Translations under genes and position numbers: made by a program
In this document: positions 30,040 through 41,389 of the stretch, piece after piece
Position numbering within the stretch: position 1 is the first letter of the stretch
Layout: each line of letters begins with the position of its first letter
The notes under the pieces: model-generated
Databases searched by the model: none
Told to the model about the DNA's origin: nothing
What the model saw: only the letters and a program-made list of their open reading frames with translations
Assembly: GCA_017506865.1 (NCBI GenBank)
Contig: JAFCMP010000018.1
Location: 186,001 to 250,000 of the forward strand
Direction: 5' to 3'
Source of the DNA: Tribonema minus
Lineage: Eukaryota > Sar > Xanthophyceae > Tribonematales > Tribonemataceae
DNA length: 64,000 nt

Positions 30040-33000
30040 CTACAATGTCATGCCGAGGTCGCGGAGGTGGGGCTGCAGGCGCCGCTCAATGGCCCTGCGC
30101 AGTTCGGCGCTGCCAACTCCTAACAGGTACACCCATAGCAGCCTGCTGCGACGCACGTTCTGGACCTGCTTGAAGGCATCAAAAGTGTGGTGGTAGTCGC
30201 TGGTGCCGCCATCCACCTTGCTGGGGCACACGCGCACGTGCGGGTGCGCATTGTTGCCACAGGGCATCAGGCACCAGCCGCAGAACGCGCCTCCACAGGT
30301 GCCGCACGTCAATGCGAAGCAGCCTGTGAAGTCCAGAAACGCCTGCACGGGAGGTTGTAATTCGAACGCAAAGGCACCATAACCTGCTGTTATAACATAT
30401 ATGCTTTCAGCTCACTGCAGGCGCTCAACAGGACACTATGTGTTAGCACCGTGACAGCTTGGACGATTACGCAAACGCACTGTTAGTTCCTGTGCCAGTT
30501 GAGCCGACACGGCACCGCCGTGACAAGTCTCATAATGTTCGTCATTGAGTGACAAACTGTGTCGCTTTTAGTTGTAAGACATTCGAGCATAATGATTGCC
30601 ATTGCAATATCATGCCCCCATTGTAAACTGCTACCTGCTGTTGATCACGATTGGCATCCATAGCTTGCCAGCTTCATATTCACATTCATTGATTTATAAC
30701 CTTAGGCTTCAGCAATTGTAGTACTGTAACAGCACAGTTACTATACTATAATGCACTGTTTTATGCACTCACACGTGCGTATCATGATTGTAACAGTCTC
30801 AATCCGGGGATTATAATCAAAGTATTACCAATAGCTTCTGGCAGCAGTGTTCATCTACACATCCTACGCATCCACAGGGCAACACATATTATTTCAGTAG
30901 TAATAAGATACAATACCTAAGTAGCTCTGATCAGTGCTTGTCAAGTTGTACACAGAAGTAAGTGCATTGTGCAGCGGGGCACTGAACAACAACTTGTTGA
31001 ACAGGCAATGCTGCTTGCCATCAAAGTGCACATGACTTGTGCTAAGGAAAAGTCTGCACTGATGAACAGCTTTACAAGCTCAAGGTGTTGAGTCCACATG
31101 TCATGTAGGTAAGTATGTCTTACCGCATTGCACGTAGGACAATGAAGCGTCAGAATGGTGTCCACCACGTGCAGCTCGCCCTGCCGCGCCGCCTGCTCCG
31201 CCTCATTTGCCGCCAGTGTTGTCATGAACTCTTGTCGCATTGCAGCAATCACCGCATTGTGCTCCGCCTGCAGGCGCCGGCTCTCATCACTCCTGGCCAC
31301 CTGCTCCTTCGCAAGCTGATACAAGGCGTGTGCCTCCGGCGTGATGTGCATGGCGATGGTGTGGGCGTCAAAGGCGCCGCTGCCGCAGCCCCTGCCCATG
31401 CAGTGCACCAATCCTCCCTGCCGCATCAGCTGTGACTTCTGGCCCTGCTCCTCTGAGGCAAGGGCGCACACCCACCCGGCCAGGCAGTCGTCGCAGTTGA
31501 AGTGCTGCTCGTCCTCCACTGCCACCGCGCACAGCACACCTTCCGACAGCGGCTTTACCTCTGCGCATACCACGCACTGGCGCTGCGGCTCCGTCGGCGC
31601 ACCCTTGCTCAGCAGCGGCAGTGCCAGGGCATTGGTTGCCGATAGCCGCCACGCTGGCACCTCCTGCTGCAGGCCACTCAGCAGCACGTCTCGCTCCCGA
31701 GCCTGGTTGTCATTGAGCAGCACGCTGCCAAACACCTCGGCTGCCATCACGCCTGCAGAGTACATGTCACACGCTGGTGTGAACTGCACAACTGCGCCGC
31801 TCTTCACCTCCAAGGCCAAGTAATGCAGTGTCGCTGCCGTTACAGTGGACATAGACAGAGATGCGTCCATCTGCCGCACCCCGTCAAAGTCGCCCAGCAC
31901 AGCGCGGCCAGCTCGCGTCAGGAACACGTTGCCTGGGAAGGGTGCAGGTGGCGGCAGCAGTGGGAGTGGAAGCATTAGCGGCCACGCGTGCCACGGCGAT
32001 GCTAAAGCATGCAGCAAATTCTATTGGCATATGAATAAAGCCCTTGCTGGCGCTGGCTGGAAATTGCAGCCGACCTCTCTTGAAGATTTTCAGGCACACA
32101 GCACACGGCACAGCACACGGCACAGCAGAGACAACACAGTGTCCGATGCACACTCGCAGAGTAGCTTGTGAGTCGCTTAACCTGTTTGTCCACTGGCAGG
32201 TGTTGTCGATACAAGTGCCAAATCGTGCCAAGATTGCCAATTTTGGCATGAGCTAATCTCACTGCTGTTGAGCTACCATAGTGTGACATATTAAATTACT
32301 GTAATTGCTACAACCACACACCTTATCACTCCCAAAAACCTCACTGTCATGCAGCCCTGTGCTTTGTGCAAGCCCATCAAATGAAAGCATAGCTGATCAG
32401 TAGACAGGAGTTCTGTCAGGAGGTCATACTTCTATGTCTTACAGCACAGAAGGGCACGTTGCAACAAGCTGTCTTTAAAGCCCACTTCAACTTGTGCTCT
32501 ACCCATGGCACGATCGCCTCACCGCAAATCAATCAAGTTGAAAGATTCAGGGTGGTAGCTCAGTAATTGCTGCGTGCGTCTCAGCCTGCGAAAAAGGTTC
32601 AGGGTGGTAGCTCAGTAATTGCCAGTGCTGCTGGCGTAACGGTTTCAGAAAAGTGTAAAAGCTCGTCACGTGCTTGCCTGGCTTGATGTCGCAGTGCACA
32701 TGGCCTCCCGCATGCAGGTGCTGCAACGCCAGCATCACGTCCCGTATGATCTGCACGCAGTCCGCCAGCGCGCGATCCGCCGGTTGCTTGGTGCCCAGCC
32801 AGCCTGCCAGGTCCCCGCCGCTGTACCAGGGCACCTGGAGAAACACCGCCTCACCCCCACCGCAAATGCGCGAGTCTTCGAAGACGGCGTGCACGGCTGC
32901 CAGCTGAGGGTGACGCAGGGTGTCCAACAGCCCGACCTGCCTGAAAAGTTGGCGCCTGTGGGACTCGTGCCGTGCATCAAACTCCTTGATGGCCCACTCG

Positions 33001-36000
33001 TGGCCGTCGGCGTCCACCGCGCGGTAGACGCGCTTGCTACCGCTGGACGGCACCGAGGTGTAGCTGCAAAGTACGGCCGGCGCAGAGACAGCGAACCATG
33101 AAGTTGGGCGGCGTGGAGTTGAGCGGCGGTGCAGGCACACAGACTGAGTCAGCGTGCACGCGCGCTCTCAGGTCCAACCTCAGGCTGTTGCATGCATGGG
33201 CAAAAGGCCTGGCAACTGCCTTGCCCAGGCACAGTCACGCTGTGGCAGGTTTAGATTCAACTTCCGACATGTTTGACTTGAATGAACTTGAAGGCCCCAG
33301 CAAAGATTGCAAGGACAGATTTACTACGTAGTACGTGTGGTGCCACTGCGATGTGTCACATCAAGTTCAACTGTGTGTTTGTGGCAGTTACTATTGGCAG
33401 GCAGTGACAGTTGCGTTTTGGTGGGTTGTCCTCCGCTTACAACAATTTAAAAGTGACAACCTGATAGCACACACAGTTGCTTGAGTGCTGTTGGGAGTGC
33501 CAGTGCCCTTGTGTCTGTCTGTCATTAATCAGTGCTATTGTAAGCACCTCGCGGGATCGGCTACATAGGCCTATACTCTAGTTATTGTACGTAGTATTTA
33601 TCAATAATTTTTGAATGTATTACATGCTTTTGTAGTACTTCTACTTGGGAGTACTACTTCTTGCAGTATCGTAAACTTTAAAAACCAACAATTGCATATA
33701 AACTGACTCAGTCCAGATTGTTTTGCTAAGTGATGCCAATGTTGCCCTTGTCTAGTCATGTACAGCAGTTCCTGAAGACGGAGCAACACTCTCAAATTTA
33801 ATTAATCAGGGCCACTTGAGACTAAGGAAAACGCCATGTATGTGCATGTGCACCATGGTTACAACTGCAAAGGATACCAGATTCAATTGGTGCTGGAACC
33901 CATGCAATGGCTTTGAGGGCCGCTGCGGCGGCTACACTCACGTACAAGCGCGCATGTTTACCAGTCTAGCTAGATTACAGTACTAGAAGCAGTGCCCAAG
34001 TGCGAGCAGCCCCCACCAGGAAACTCACCTTGTGAAGTGCGACAGCTTGCGGCCATCGGCCAGCAGACCACGCTGCGATGCAGCACTGGACGCCACACCA
34101 TTGTCAATGCCCACGTCACTAGCCCACACCTGACACTTGCTGTTCACGTCCGCGTTGCCACTCCACGCAGAACCTGGCGACGCTCTCAGCAGCTCGGGGA
34201 AGTGGGCTCGCGCCAGTGCGTACAGGCGGCCGCGCTCGCGCATGAGGTCAGGGACGGTGCTGCTGCTGCGTAGCTCGGCCTGCAGTACGCTGAGCCGTTG
34301 CTGCAGGTCAGAGGCGTCCACCCTGCGCCTGAGGGCTGTCTTGATGTCCAGCTGGAGCTGTGAAATGTTGTGTTCAGCTGTGATGGCGGCGCTGTGCAGC
34401 TGTTGCAGCAGAGCGGTCGAGGGCGGGTACGGCAGCGCCAGCACTGCTTGGTGCTCGGACAGCTGTGAAGATGCCCACTGCGCCTCCTTGTGTGCCCGCC
34501 ACAGCAGCTCTGCTGCGTTGCCATAGAAAGCATGCATGGCCTTGGTGGCTGATACCAGCTCTGCGGCCGGTACATCGGAGCTGGGGTCATCGTGCAGATG
34601 AAACGCGCCCTCGCATGAGAGCGCAGCAGTGGCGGCCTGCAGCTGCTGCACATGCAGCACAATAGGGTAGCCCTTGCTGCCCGCCAGGCTGGCCCACACT
34701 TGACTTAGTGCTGCATCCGTTGCTTCTGCTAGTGCCGCATGACTGTGTCGCTGGCGCCATGTCTGCACGACGCGCTTTGCCGCCACACACGCTGTCCGCA
34801 CCAGTGCAAGGCCACCATCGGCCGCACAATTTGCGCTAGCTTTAGCATCCTGGGTAATAGGGTCGTGGCCGCACTGGCTGAGCAGTGGCAGCAGCCGCTC
34901 GGCGATGTCATCGCACTTTTGTGCAGACGCCAGCATGTTGGGGCATGCCACACTAGAAGTTTGCTGCAGCAGCTTCTGCAGGTGTGTCACCAACCGTGCA
35001 CGCAGCTGTTCGCGTGCCGTCACTGCCTGTGGGGTGCAAGGTATACTGCCCCCAAGCATCTGTTGCCGTACACGAAGGTCTTGCTCTGCTGCCCTGCACG
35101 CCTGCCACGCAGCGGGCAGCCCGTTGCCATGTATCCGGCCAGGCAGCGCCAGTAGTGGCGACTCTGTCGCTGTTGCCCCAAGCGTAGTGACCGCAAAGGC
35201 AGTCAGCAAGTCATCCTCGAAGCGTGCCTCAGCCCACACCGGTGGCAGCAGGATGGCTGTCCCAGGCTGGCGCTGATGCTCACGTAGACTTGTCACTGCA
35301 TTGACCAGGTCCACGGCATCTGCAGCAACATGCATGTGCGCGTCACCAGTGAGCGCGATGCAGATGCCTGCGTCTAACCGCATACTTCGAAGTAGGTCAT
35401 TTCCTTGAGCAGTAGGTCAACAACATATGATAATATTGCACGGGGGCAGGTCTGACAGTGAAGAACAACGTGCACCCAAGTTGAACGCATCATCATGCCA
35501 TCATGATGGTTGACAGCAAATATATGACCAATTGGGGCGCATCTTGTCTGAGTTGCAAGCACCGCAGTCCTACTAGTAGTACTACTAAGTAGATTCTGAA
35601 GTAGTGTGCTTGCCTGTTATTGTGGTGACAAACGAGCGGCTCGCCCGCTCGGCAGCCACGGCGTGCTCAACAGCCTTGGCGCACTCGGCGGCCAGGGCGG
35701 CCTTGGCTGCTGCGCGCTCAGCTGCTGCCGCACGCTCAGCTGCCGCTGCACGTTCAGCTGCCATCGCATGTTCAACTGCCGCCGTACGCTCAGCTAGCGC
35801 CACACGCTCGGCTACCGCCGCATGCTCTGCTGCGGCCGCGCGCTTGGCTGCCACCGCACGCTCTCTTGCCGCCGCACGCTCGGCTATCGCCGCACACTCA
35901 GCTGCCGCCGCACGCTCCGCTGCGATTTCGCGCTTGCCTGCCGCTGTACGCTCTGCTGCCGCCGCACGCTCTGCTGCTGCCGCACGCACCTCCGCCGCCG

Positions 36001-36127
36001 CACGCTCAGCGGCTGCTGCAGCATGGCGCTCTGCAATGAGCGTGCGGTACAGCAGCCAGCCGACGAAGGTGCAACCGCAATGAGCCAGTGCTTCGCATCC
36101 ATCGGCGTTCTGTGCCCCCTTAAAGTG
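30040..36127 (-). CDS. Coiled-coil - protein kinase - RING/RBR-like protein, five exons
   Basis: Exons: 35614-36127 (5' limit is a likely acceptor, earlier exons unknown), 34029-35367, 32678-33063, 31124-31932, 30040-30342; every junction phase fits, giving 1116 residues. Exon A opens with a short hydrophobic stretch (CGCTFVGWLLY), then about 120 residues of AERAAAA-type heptads. Exon B is helical, unassigned. Kinase: residues 618-840 with WAIK lysine, HCDIKPGN catalytic loop (non-RD), GDFDG, and CDMYSAGV; the APE motif reads ALEV. RING1-like cysteines begin at CVVC (866) and end HCMGRGC (925). RING2-like: CPTC, TGCFALTC (Cys in the position of the RBR catalytic cysteine), CGTCGG, FCGWC, then His/Cys to about 1062. 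No clear IBR between. Introns A-B and C-D use GC donors. Likely a signalling kinase fused to a ubiquitin ligase module; substrate unknown. Confidence 0.75.
35640..36045 (-). repeat. 21-nt repeat encoding AERAAAA-type coiled coil
   Basis: About 18 imperfect copies of a 21-base unit, each giving a heptad like AERAAAA, within exon A of the kinase gene. Charged Glu-Arg pairs alternate with Ala, giving an uninterrupted amphipathic alpha helix, likely a coiled coil or rigid rod. Substitutions to Cys, His and Val occur. Confidence 0.75.
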
Positions 36128-36678
36128 CTGAGCTCTTACAGCATGACAGTGCGCCTCTGTCTAATTGACACCATGTGACTCTCTGACACAGCAGGAAAAT
36201 GAGTTGTAAATAAATTACCACTCATTTACCATTACCACTTTACCAATGGTGATTTCTCACCTCTGTAAGGCTTCAAGACCAGCTGAACTTCCATGCCTGA
36301 GCGATTCACGTTGGTCCCGGCACCTGTTGCAAGCAAGCACCAACAAGAAGTGCAGGCAATGTCATGCACGGCATAGATGCCCCAGGCACACTATGGGGTG
36401 CTGCTTCTGGCAGGCTGCTTCTACGAAGTCAAGAGGCGCATAACAATCAGAGTCAACCTTGCTTACTATCATCAGCCTGGAAGTTCCTGACAGATCACAA
36501 TAATAGGCGCTGCTTTGAACAATAAAGCTTGGGAGCTGCTGTGGGCATAAGCGCATGAGCAAATGTGTGTCCTCAATGGCACAGTCGCAGCCGCTCATCT
36601 AAGTACGTACAACAATTTCAGCATGACAAAAAGAAAAGCGCTGAGTCATGCACTGCCCGCCCATGCGAGTGACCATAC

Positions 36679-38265
36679 CTGATAGCTGGTTTAGGGCAAG
36701 GTGAAGGTACCACAGCTGCTGTAGGTTGCCCAGGCTGTCCGGTATTGCGCCTGCCGCATGGGCGTCGAGAAAAGCGCAGGGGCAGATGTGAAGGTTCCAT
36801 GATGCAGCCTTGGCAGTTCAAGTGCATGCCATGCAGTGCATCATCTACTGCAAAGGCGACACCGCACAAGCCTCAGCATGGTGTCATGAAAAGCGCTGAA
36901 GTTGCGCACTTGCCGCGCGCAAGCTGCCATACCTGTTAGCTGGTTTTGGTCGAGGCAAAGGTGTGTCAGCTGCCGCAGATTGCCCAGGCTGTCCGGTATC
37001 GCGCCTGCCGCACATGCGTCGAGAAACGTGCATGAGCAGATGTGAGTCAGTCTCAGCCATTCATCTACACATTCATTATGAGGCCACAAAGAGCGCTGAA
37101 GTCACGCACTTGCTGCGCGTGAGCCGTCATACCTGTTAGTTGGTGTGTTTTGTAGATATTTTATTTAGAAGGCTAAACGTTTTGTCTAAGCAAAGTCGCA
37201 GGTAAAAACTTAATTACCAATAGTTTGCCAATCTACGTCAACATTCTCAATAATAAGTGATGAATTATAAATTTGTAGGATGATTAATAAGAAAACAAAA
37301 AATAGTAACATAAAGATGCCCATAATGGGAGTAGTACCCCAACCAGGAGCAACTTTTCCATATTCAGAATTTAAAGGTCGTAGAAGTTCCCCAAGTCTAG
37401 TTCTTAAAGCCATAATTTAATATAATTTAAGTAAGTAACAAGTATTTTTGTCAGTATAAAAACATTAGCATCGATCCTTAAAAAATCTAAAGGGCCCTCT
37501 ACCGATTGATTTTCTGCTAATGTATAGCCTTTTCCCCAATCTAGTTTTATTTCCATTTCTAAGATCGAATTATCAGAAATTGTTGCAAGATATTGATTTG
37601 GATTAACTATTTCCACAGTTGATGGTAAATCAATACAATTTGCAGTAATAATTGCAGGCCCTTGAATTTTTACTCGTCCAAAAGGGTTTCTGCCGAGGTG
37701 AAGGTGCACCAGCTGCTGCAAGTTGCCCAGGCTCTCCGGTATCGAGCCCGTCGCACGTATATTGAAAAAAGGTCATGGACAGAGGTGAGGGTTCCGCGAT
37801 ACAACCTTCAAGTTGCAGCTCAAGTGCATGCACAACTTGAACCTACAGCAGACTCGGAGGTGCTATGCACAAACCTCAGCATGGTGCCAAGAAGAGCGCT
37901 ATAGTCACGCACTTGCCGCATGTGAGCCACCATGATGATACATGTACCTGTTAGCTGGTTGTTGCTGAGGTCAAGGTGCGTCAGCTGCAGCAGGTTGCCC
38001 AGCCTGACCGGTATCGAGCCTGCCATACGTGCGTTAAGAAAAGCGCATGGGCAGATGTGAGTACATCTTGGCAGCTCATTGACAAGTGCATGTACGCACC
38101 GTGTACAGCAGAGGTGCCACATACGATATTAAGCATGGTGCCAGGACGAGTGCAGAAGTCACACACTTGCCAAGTATGAGTTCAACGCCGTACCTGTTAA
38201 ATGGCTTGAGTGGAGGTCAAGGACAGTCAGCTGCTGCAGGTTGCCCAGGCTGTCCGGCATCGAGC
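36679..38265 (-). CDS. Leucine-rich-repeat exon array, one 72-nt exon per repeat (partial gene)
   Basis: Exons in gene order: 38194-38265, 37948-38019, 37688-37747 plus 37133-37144 (split by plastid DNA), 36933-37004, 36679-36750. Each is exactly 72 nt, phase 1 on both sides, acceptor CAG/GC and donor CAG/GTAT or similar, and encodes 24 residues like [13 protein letters not shown] then [12 protein letters not shown], the plant-type extracellular LRR consensus. Introns are about 150-180 nt and similar to each other, so units arose by tandem duplication. Such LRRs usually bind ligands outside the cell. Start and end of the gene are not found; it lies 0.5 kb upstream of, and on the same strand as, the kinase/RBR gene. 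The interrupted exon also has its acceptor changed from AG to GG, so this gene may be partly dead or may skip that exon. Confidence 0.72.
37210..37413 (-). pseudogene. psbH: psbH, complete open frame, nuclear copy of plastid gene
   Basis: 67 codons encoding the photosystem II phosphoprotein family: [20 protein letters not shown] at the start, the single membrane helix [20 protein letters not shown], and the ending VDVDWQ. Frame and stop are intact, including its AT-rich leader. Called a pseudogene because it lies in nuclear DNA within an LRR exon, without presequence; recent transfer is implied. Confidence 0.88.
37465..37680 (-). pseudogene. rpoA: rpoA fragment, nuclear copy of plastid gene
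   Basis: Encodes a central slice of the plastid RNA polymerase alpha subunit N-terminal domain: [44 protein letters not shown] and [11 protein letters not shown], then it breaks off before the FMPV motif expected next and joins the psbH leader. About 70 of some 320 residues. Confidence 0.85.
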
Positions 38266-38910
38266 CTGTCACACATGCGTTGACAAGAGCATATGAGCTG
38301 ATGTCCGTCACATAGTGATTACGCTCAGAAGCGTTGCCTCCTTCACACATGCTGAACTGCTAGCGGCATAATGATGTGTGATGCAACAGGCACAGCACCG
38401 TGCTGTTCACACACGTTACAAATCATAGGTGCAAGATTTACTCTGAGGAATATTACACTGTCAATCACTTCCCCCATCAGTCACTGGACTTTAAGTTAGT
38501 CATGGGGTGCAAGATTTACTTGAAGGTTTCAATGGCCAAAAAACAGATGAAAATTGAGAAACCAGGACCAGCATCAAATCGCTTACTTTGGCCAAGGCTG
38601 TATTAGCCATCAGGCTGCCAGCATTTGCTGCTGCATGTCCAGATGATGTTGAGGTTACGAGGTGGGGCACTGGTGTTGAAGTGGGTTGGGATGCCTACAT
38701 GAGTGCAGAGCACTTTTTGACATTTGAGGTGAAGTTGAACTTCCACAAAAGAGTCTCACAATTGAGCTTAATGGTCGAGGAAAAGTTCAACAAGGGGTGG
38801 TCCTGACCATAAAGAGAAATCGGTTGCTATATTATTTGCTTCTAGGCATCACTATTATCCAATGATCACAAACGAGCACAGGTCCATTCGAAGCAAAGTT
38901 TACAGCTGTT
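38266..38910. other. Upstream of the LRR array, nothing firm
   Basis: Probably intron or 5' flank of the LRR gene. A plus-strand frame (38588-38806) has no recognised family. No promoter element can be defended. Confidence 0.35.
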
Positions 38911-39023
38911 GTGCGCCCAGGTATTGTGGATGCAACGCATCTCGGTACCTGCGGGTGTTGTTGACGTTACACTGCTTGGTACCTGTATACGAGATGCGTT
39001 GTATCGAGAACGCCTGGGCGCAC
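38911..39023. mobile_element. MITE-like palindromic element, copy 2
   Basis: 113 bp beginning GTGCGCCCAGGTATTGTGG and ending in the inverse CGCCTGGGCGCAC, with internal inverted 'gcaacgcatctcggtacc'. Same family as 1840-1957, about 85% alike by eye. No target duplication is obvious here. Confidence 0.65.
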
Positions 39024-39628
39024 ACCGCGGGCCCTGTTTTGACGTCAGGTCCTCTGTTTCACAATTTAAACCTTTGAGGGTTTACCCCAGTATCAAGAAG
39101 TCTCTCCGTCAGTCAATTGCCTTAGCCGACAGGCAAAGCCATAGTAGCGACTGCACGTAGAGCATTTCTGCACACGCACACGACACAATGTGCTATATAT
39201 TTGGTTCTGACGCAGTCACGCTGTGCTGGTCTCTGCATCTGTTCGGCAGCAAGGCCTACAAGGCCGGTGCAGTGGCGCAGCACAAGGTTCAGATAAATGA
39301 GGCCGCAAGTACTACCAATAGGGTCCGGCCCGCCCCACCCTAACAGCTTCAACGTTGCTGATTAGCAAGCACTGTATAATTTATAGGGAGAGGCACCTTC
39401 ATCATAAGTCACCTCTGATCACCCAAACTAGTAGTCTAAGAGAGTCTGAAAGCACGTGAGGAGATGGACGATTAGCTTTTATAAAGTTCTTGCAGATGTA
39501 GCACAATGATTGCCTTACAGCGCTGTACATCAGCCTGCAACCCGTAATGTCTACCACGACAGCCAGAGAGGTGGCTCGGCCTCGTGAACCTCTACCATTT
39601 GTACTGCACAGTGCATTCACGTCATGGC

Positions 39629-40167
39629 CTAAATCTGGTCACTGGCAGATTTCAAGTTTGCGCGTTGCTGGTCACCGTTCAGCCCCGTGAAGATCATCTC
39701 AATGCTGTACACGTGCCCATCTCGCAGCGTCACACCGTTGCACACCGGGTCAGCGACCATGCCGCGCTCGAGATAGCGGCTAATTCCGGCCCTGATGTGA
39801 TCGGGGACCCGCGCGAATAGGTCTCGCAGTGCTGCGCGCTCATGTTCCGGGATCATGATGCCGCCACGCAGCTGCAGGTAGAAGAGCAAATAGGCTCCCC
39901 CAGAACGGCCAGCCGTCTGAAAGGTGTGCGTGCCTGCAGCAGCCATAGGCATGCATCGGCCGGGAAAGGTCTAAGCATACATAGGTGGGCGATGTTATTG
40001 CAGCTATATGCTGGCGATATTGCAGTAACACCCACAACAGCACTGCGGGTCCCATGGTCGTGCAGCGCATGACACTGGACAGCATGCTCACATCGAGTGC
40101 CCAATTCGTTACTAGAGGCTGCTGTGTAGTTGCGGGCGCCCAGCCGTTCACGCTTGAGGGCATCCAT
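39629..40167 (-). CDS. Small unidentified protein, probably two exons
   Basis: Exon 1 starts ATG at 40167 (MDALKRERLGARNYTAAS) and probably ends near 40113; exon 2 is 39629-39933 with acceptor CTGCAG. Joined they give about 119 residues: a hydrophobic strand-like part (GAYLLFYLQLRGGIMIP) and a helical part (EHERAALRDLFARVPDHIRA, GISRYLERGM). The exon-1 donor is uncertain (GTAACG or GTGAGC nearby). Not recognised; function unknown. Confidence 0.4.
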
Positions 40168-40890
40168 GGCGGGTGAGACTAGACTAAGTGGCTAAAGCTA
40201 TTGCCGCGCCTGGGATGGCTGCACAGAGAGGTTGTATGAGGAAGAGCCGCTCCGGATCATCGCATGATGCAGTCTTAGACAAGGTGACTGTGCACTGCTG
40301 CACGCTCCTTGCCTGTCGCAGCTGACCAAACCGCAGGCATATCACAGTCACTGCAGTACTACAACATGGAGAGACCATAGAAACAACTGCACCTCATGTA
40401 TATGAACATGTTTTGGTCTTGAGGACCCTCCCATGAATAATTACTGACATAATAACAATATACTGTTAAATCATTAACTGGGTCACGATGGCATGCAGAC
40501 TTTTCTCGGCCTCAAGCGTCATCAACTTATTTGAAAAGCTACATTAGTTGGCCACTTGCTTGCAAACACACATCTTCACTCCTTCCTCGGTCTGGAGAGG
40601 CTGTAACAAACCACTTCTAGTTGTGTGGGTATCTTCCAAATTTCCCTCGTCGCCTCTCCTACCGCGCCCACATGCGTGCAGCACCCGGTCCGCCTTATGT
40701 ACTTCTATGTGGTACCACAGTGGCCAAGGGGCCTGTGATGTGTTTGGGCTATAAGGATGCTTAAAGTTTAACACTGCCGAACCAGACACGTCGTATGACT
40801 TACAGGGGAATATGTTGCTGCTGTTTCTGAGGAGCTCTTTTCAAATTATGTTGTGTTGTGGCCAGCTATTGAGTGCTGTAGCGCACGACG
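40168..40890. other. Intergenic, nothing recognised
   Basis: Short open frames only; no repeat or RNA recognised. Confidence 0.35.
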
Positions 40891-40894
40891 TGGC

Positions 40895-41131
40895 ATGGCG
40901 CTCTGCTTGGTCCAGCTGTTGGGGATAGCGCTGCTTCTCGACGGGCCAAGGGTGGCGTATGCCACACAAAACGTGACATTACACCCCGCCCTCCTGCAAC
41001 AGGAGCTGTCGTGCGTGCGCTCAGCTTACCTCTTGTTTAACTCGAGCGCTGGCGCTGCACACCGTCCTGCTCTCACGCGCACCCCACACCTTCACACCGT
41101 GCGTGTCCTGTGCTGCTGGGTGTTGCTTTGA
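40895..41131 (+). CDS. Possible secreted-protein first exon
   Basis: From the ATG at 40895 the frame encodes MALCLVQLLGIALLLDG and a cleavable-looking AYA site, followed by two possible N-glycosylation sites (NVT, NSS). 78 residues to a stop at 41131, or longer if spliced. No family recognised; could be chance. Confidence 0.25.
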   Translation: MALCLVQLLGIALLLDGPRVAYATQNVTLHPALLQQELSCVRSAYLLFNSSAGAAHRPALTRTPHLHTVRVLCCWVLL

Positions 41132-41389
41132 CGTTGCTGTGAGTTTGCGAGGTCCCATCGCCGCCGGGAGTTGCGCAGGAAGCTGAAGCTGCCGAGCTTG
41201 TCTCGCGCTGGCTCTCCGAGCTTCTCGCGCTGGCTCTCTATGTGGTGTCGCTGCACAATGTGCTCTGATCGCTTTCAGTACGAAATCTTGGCAAGCATGA
41301 CTCTGCAGCCTCAACCCCGCACATTGCAGCCAAATACTGCCTGCCGCGGCAATCAATCTTTCAAATCAAAGTTGAAGTTTGTAACCGTC

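Larger units (their letters stand above)
37145..37687 (-). other. Plastid DNA insertion (NUPT) inside an LRR exon
   Basis: 543 bp of AT-rich sequence interrupts LRR exon 3 between its bases 60 and 61 without loss: 12 and 60 exon bases on either side add up to exactly 72. It contains psbH and a piece of rpoA in the same orientation, genes that are not normally adjacent in red-lineage plastids, so it is a joined mosaic. No target duplication is evident, as expected for end-joining at a double-strand break. Confidence 0.85.

Noticed and set aside
32545..32625. tRNA-like 'ggtggtagctcagt' repeated twice
   Set aside because: Looks like a D-arm but no anticodon arm, T-arm or acceptor stem follows; it is a 50-bp tandem duplication within an intron.
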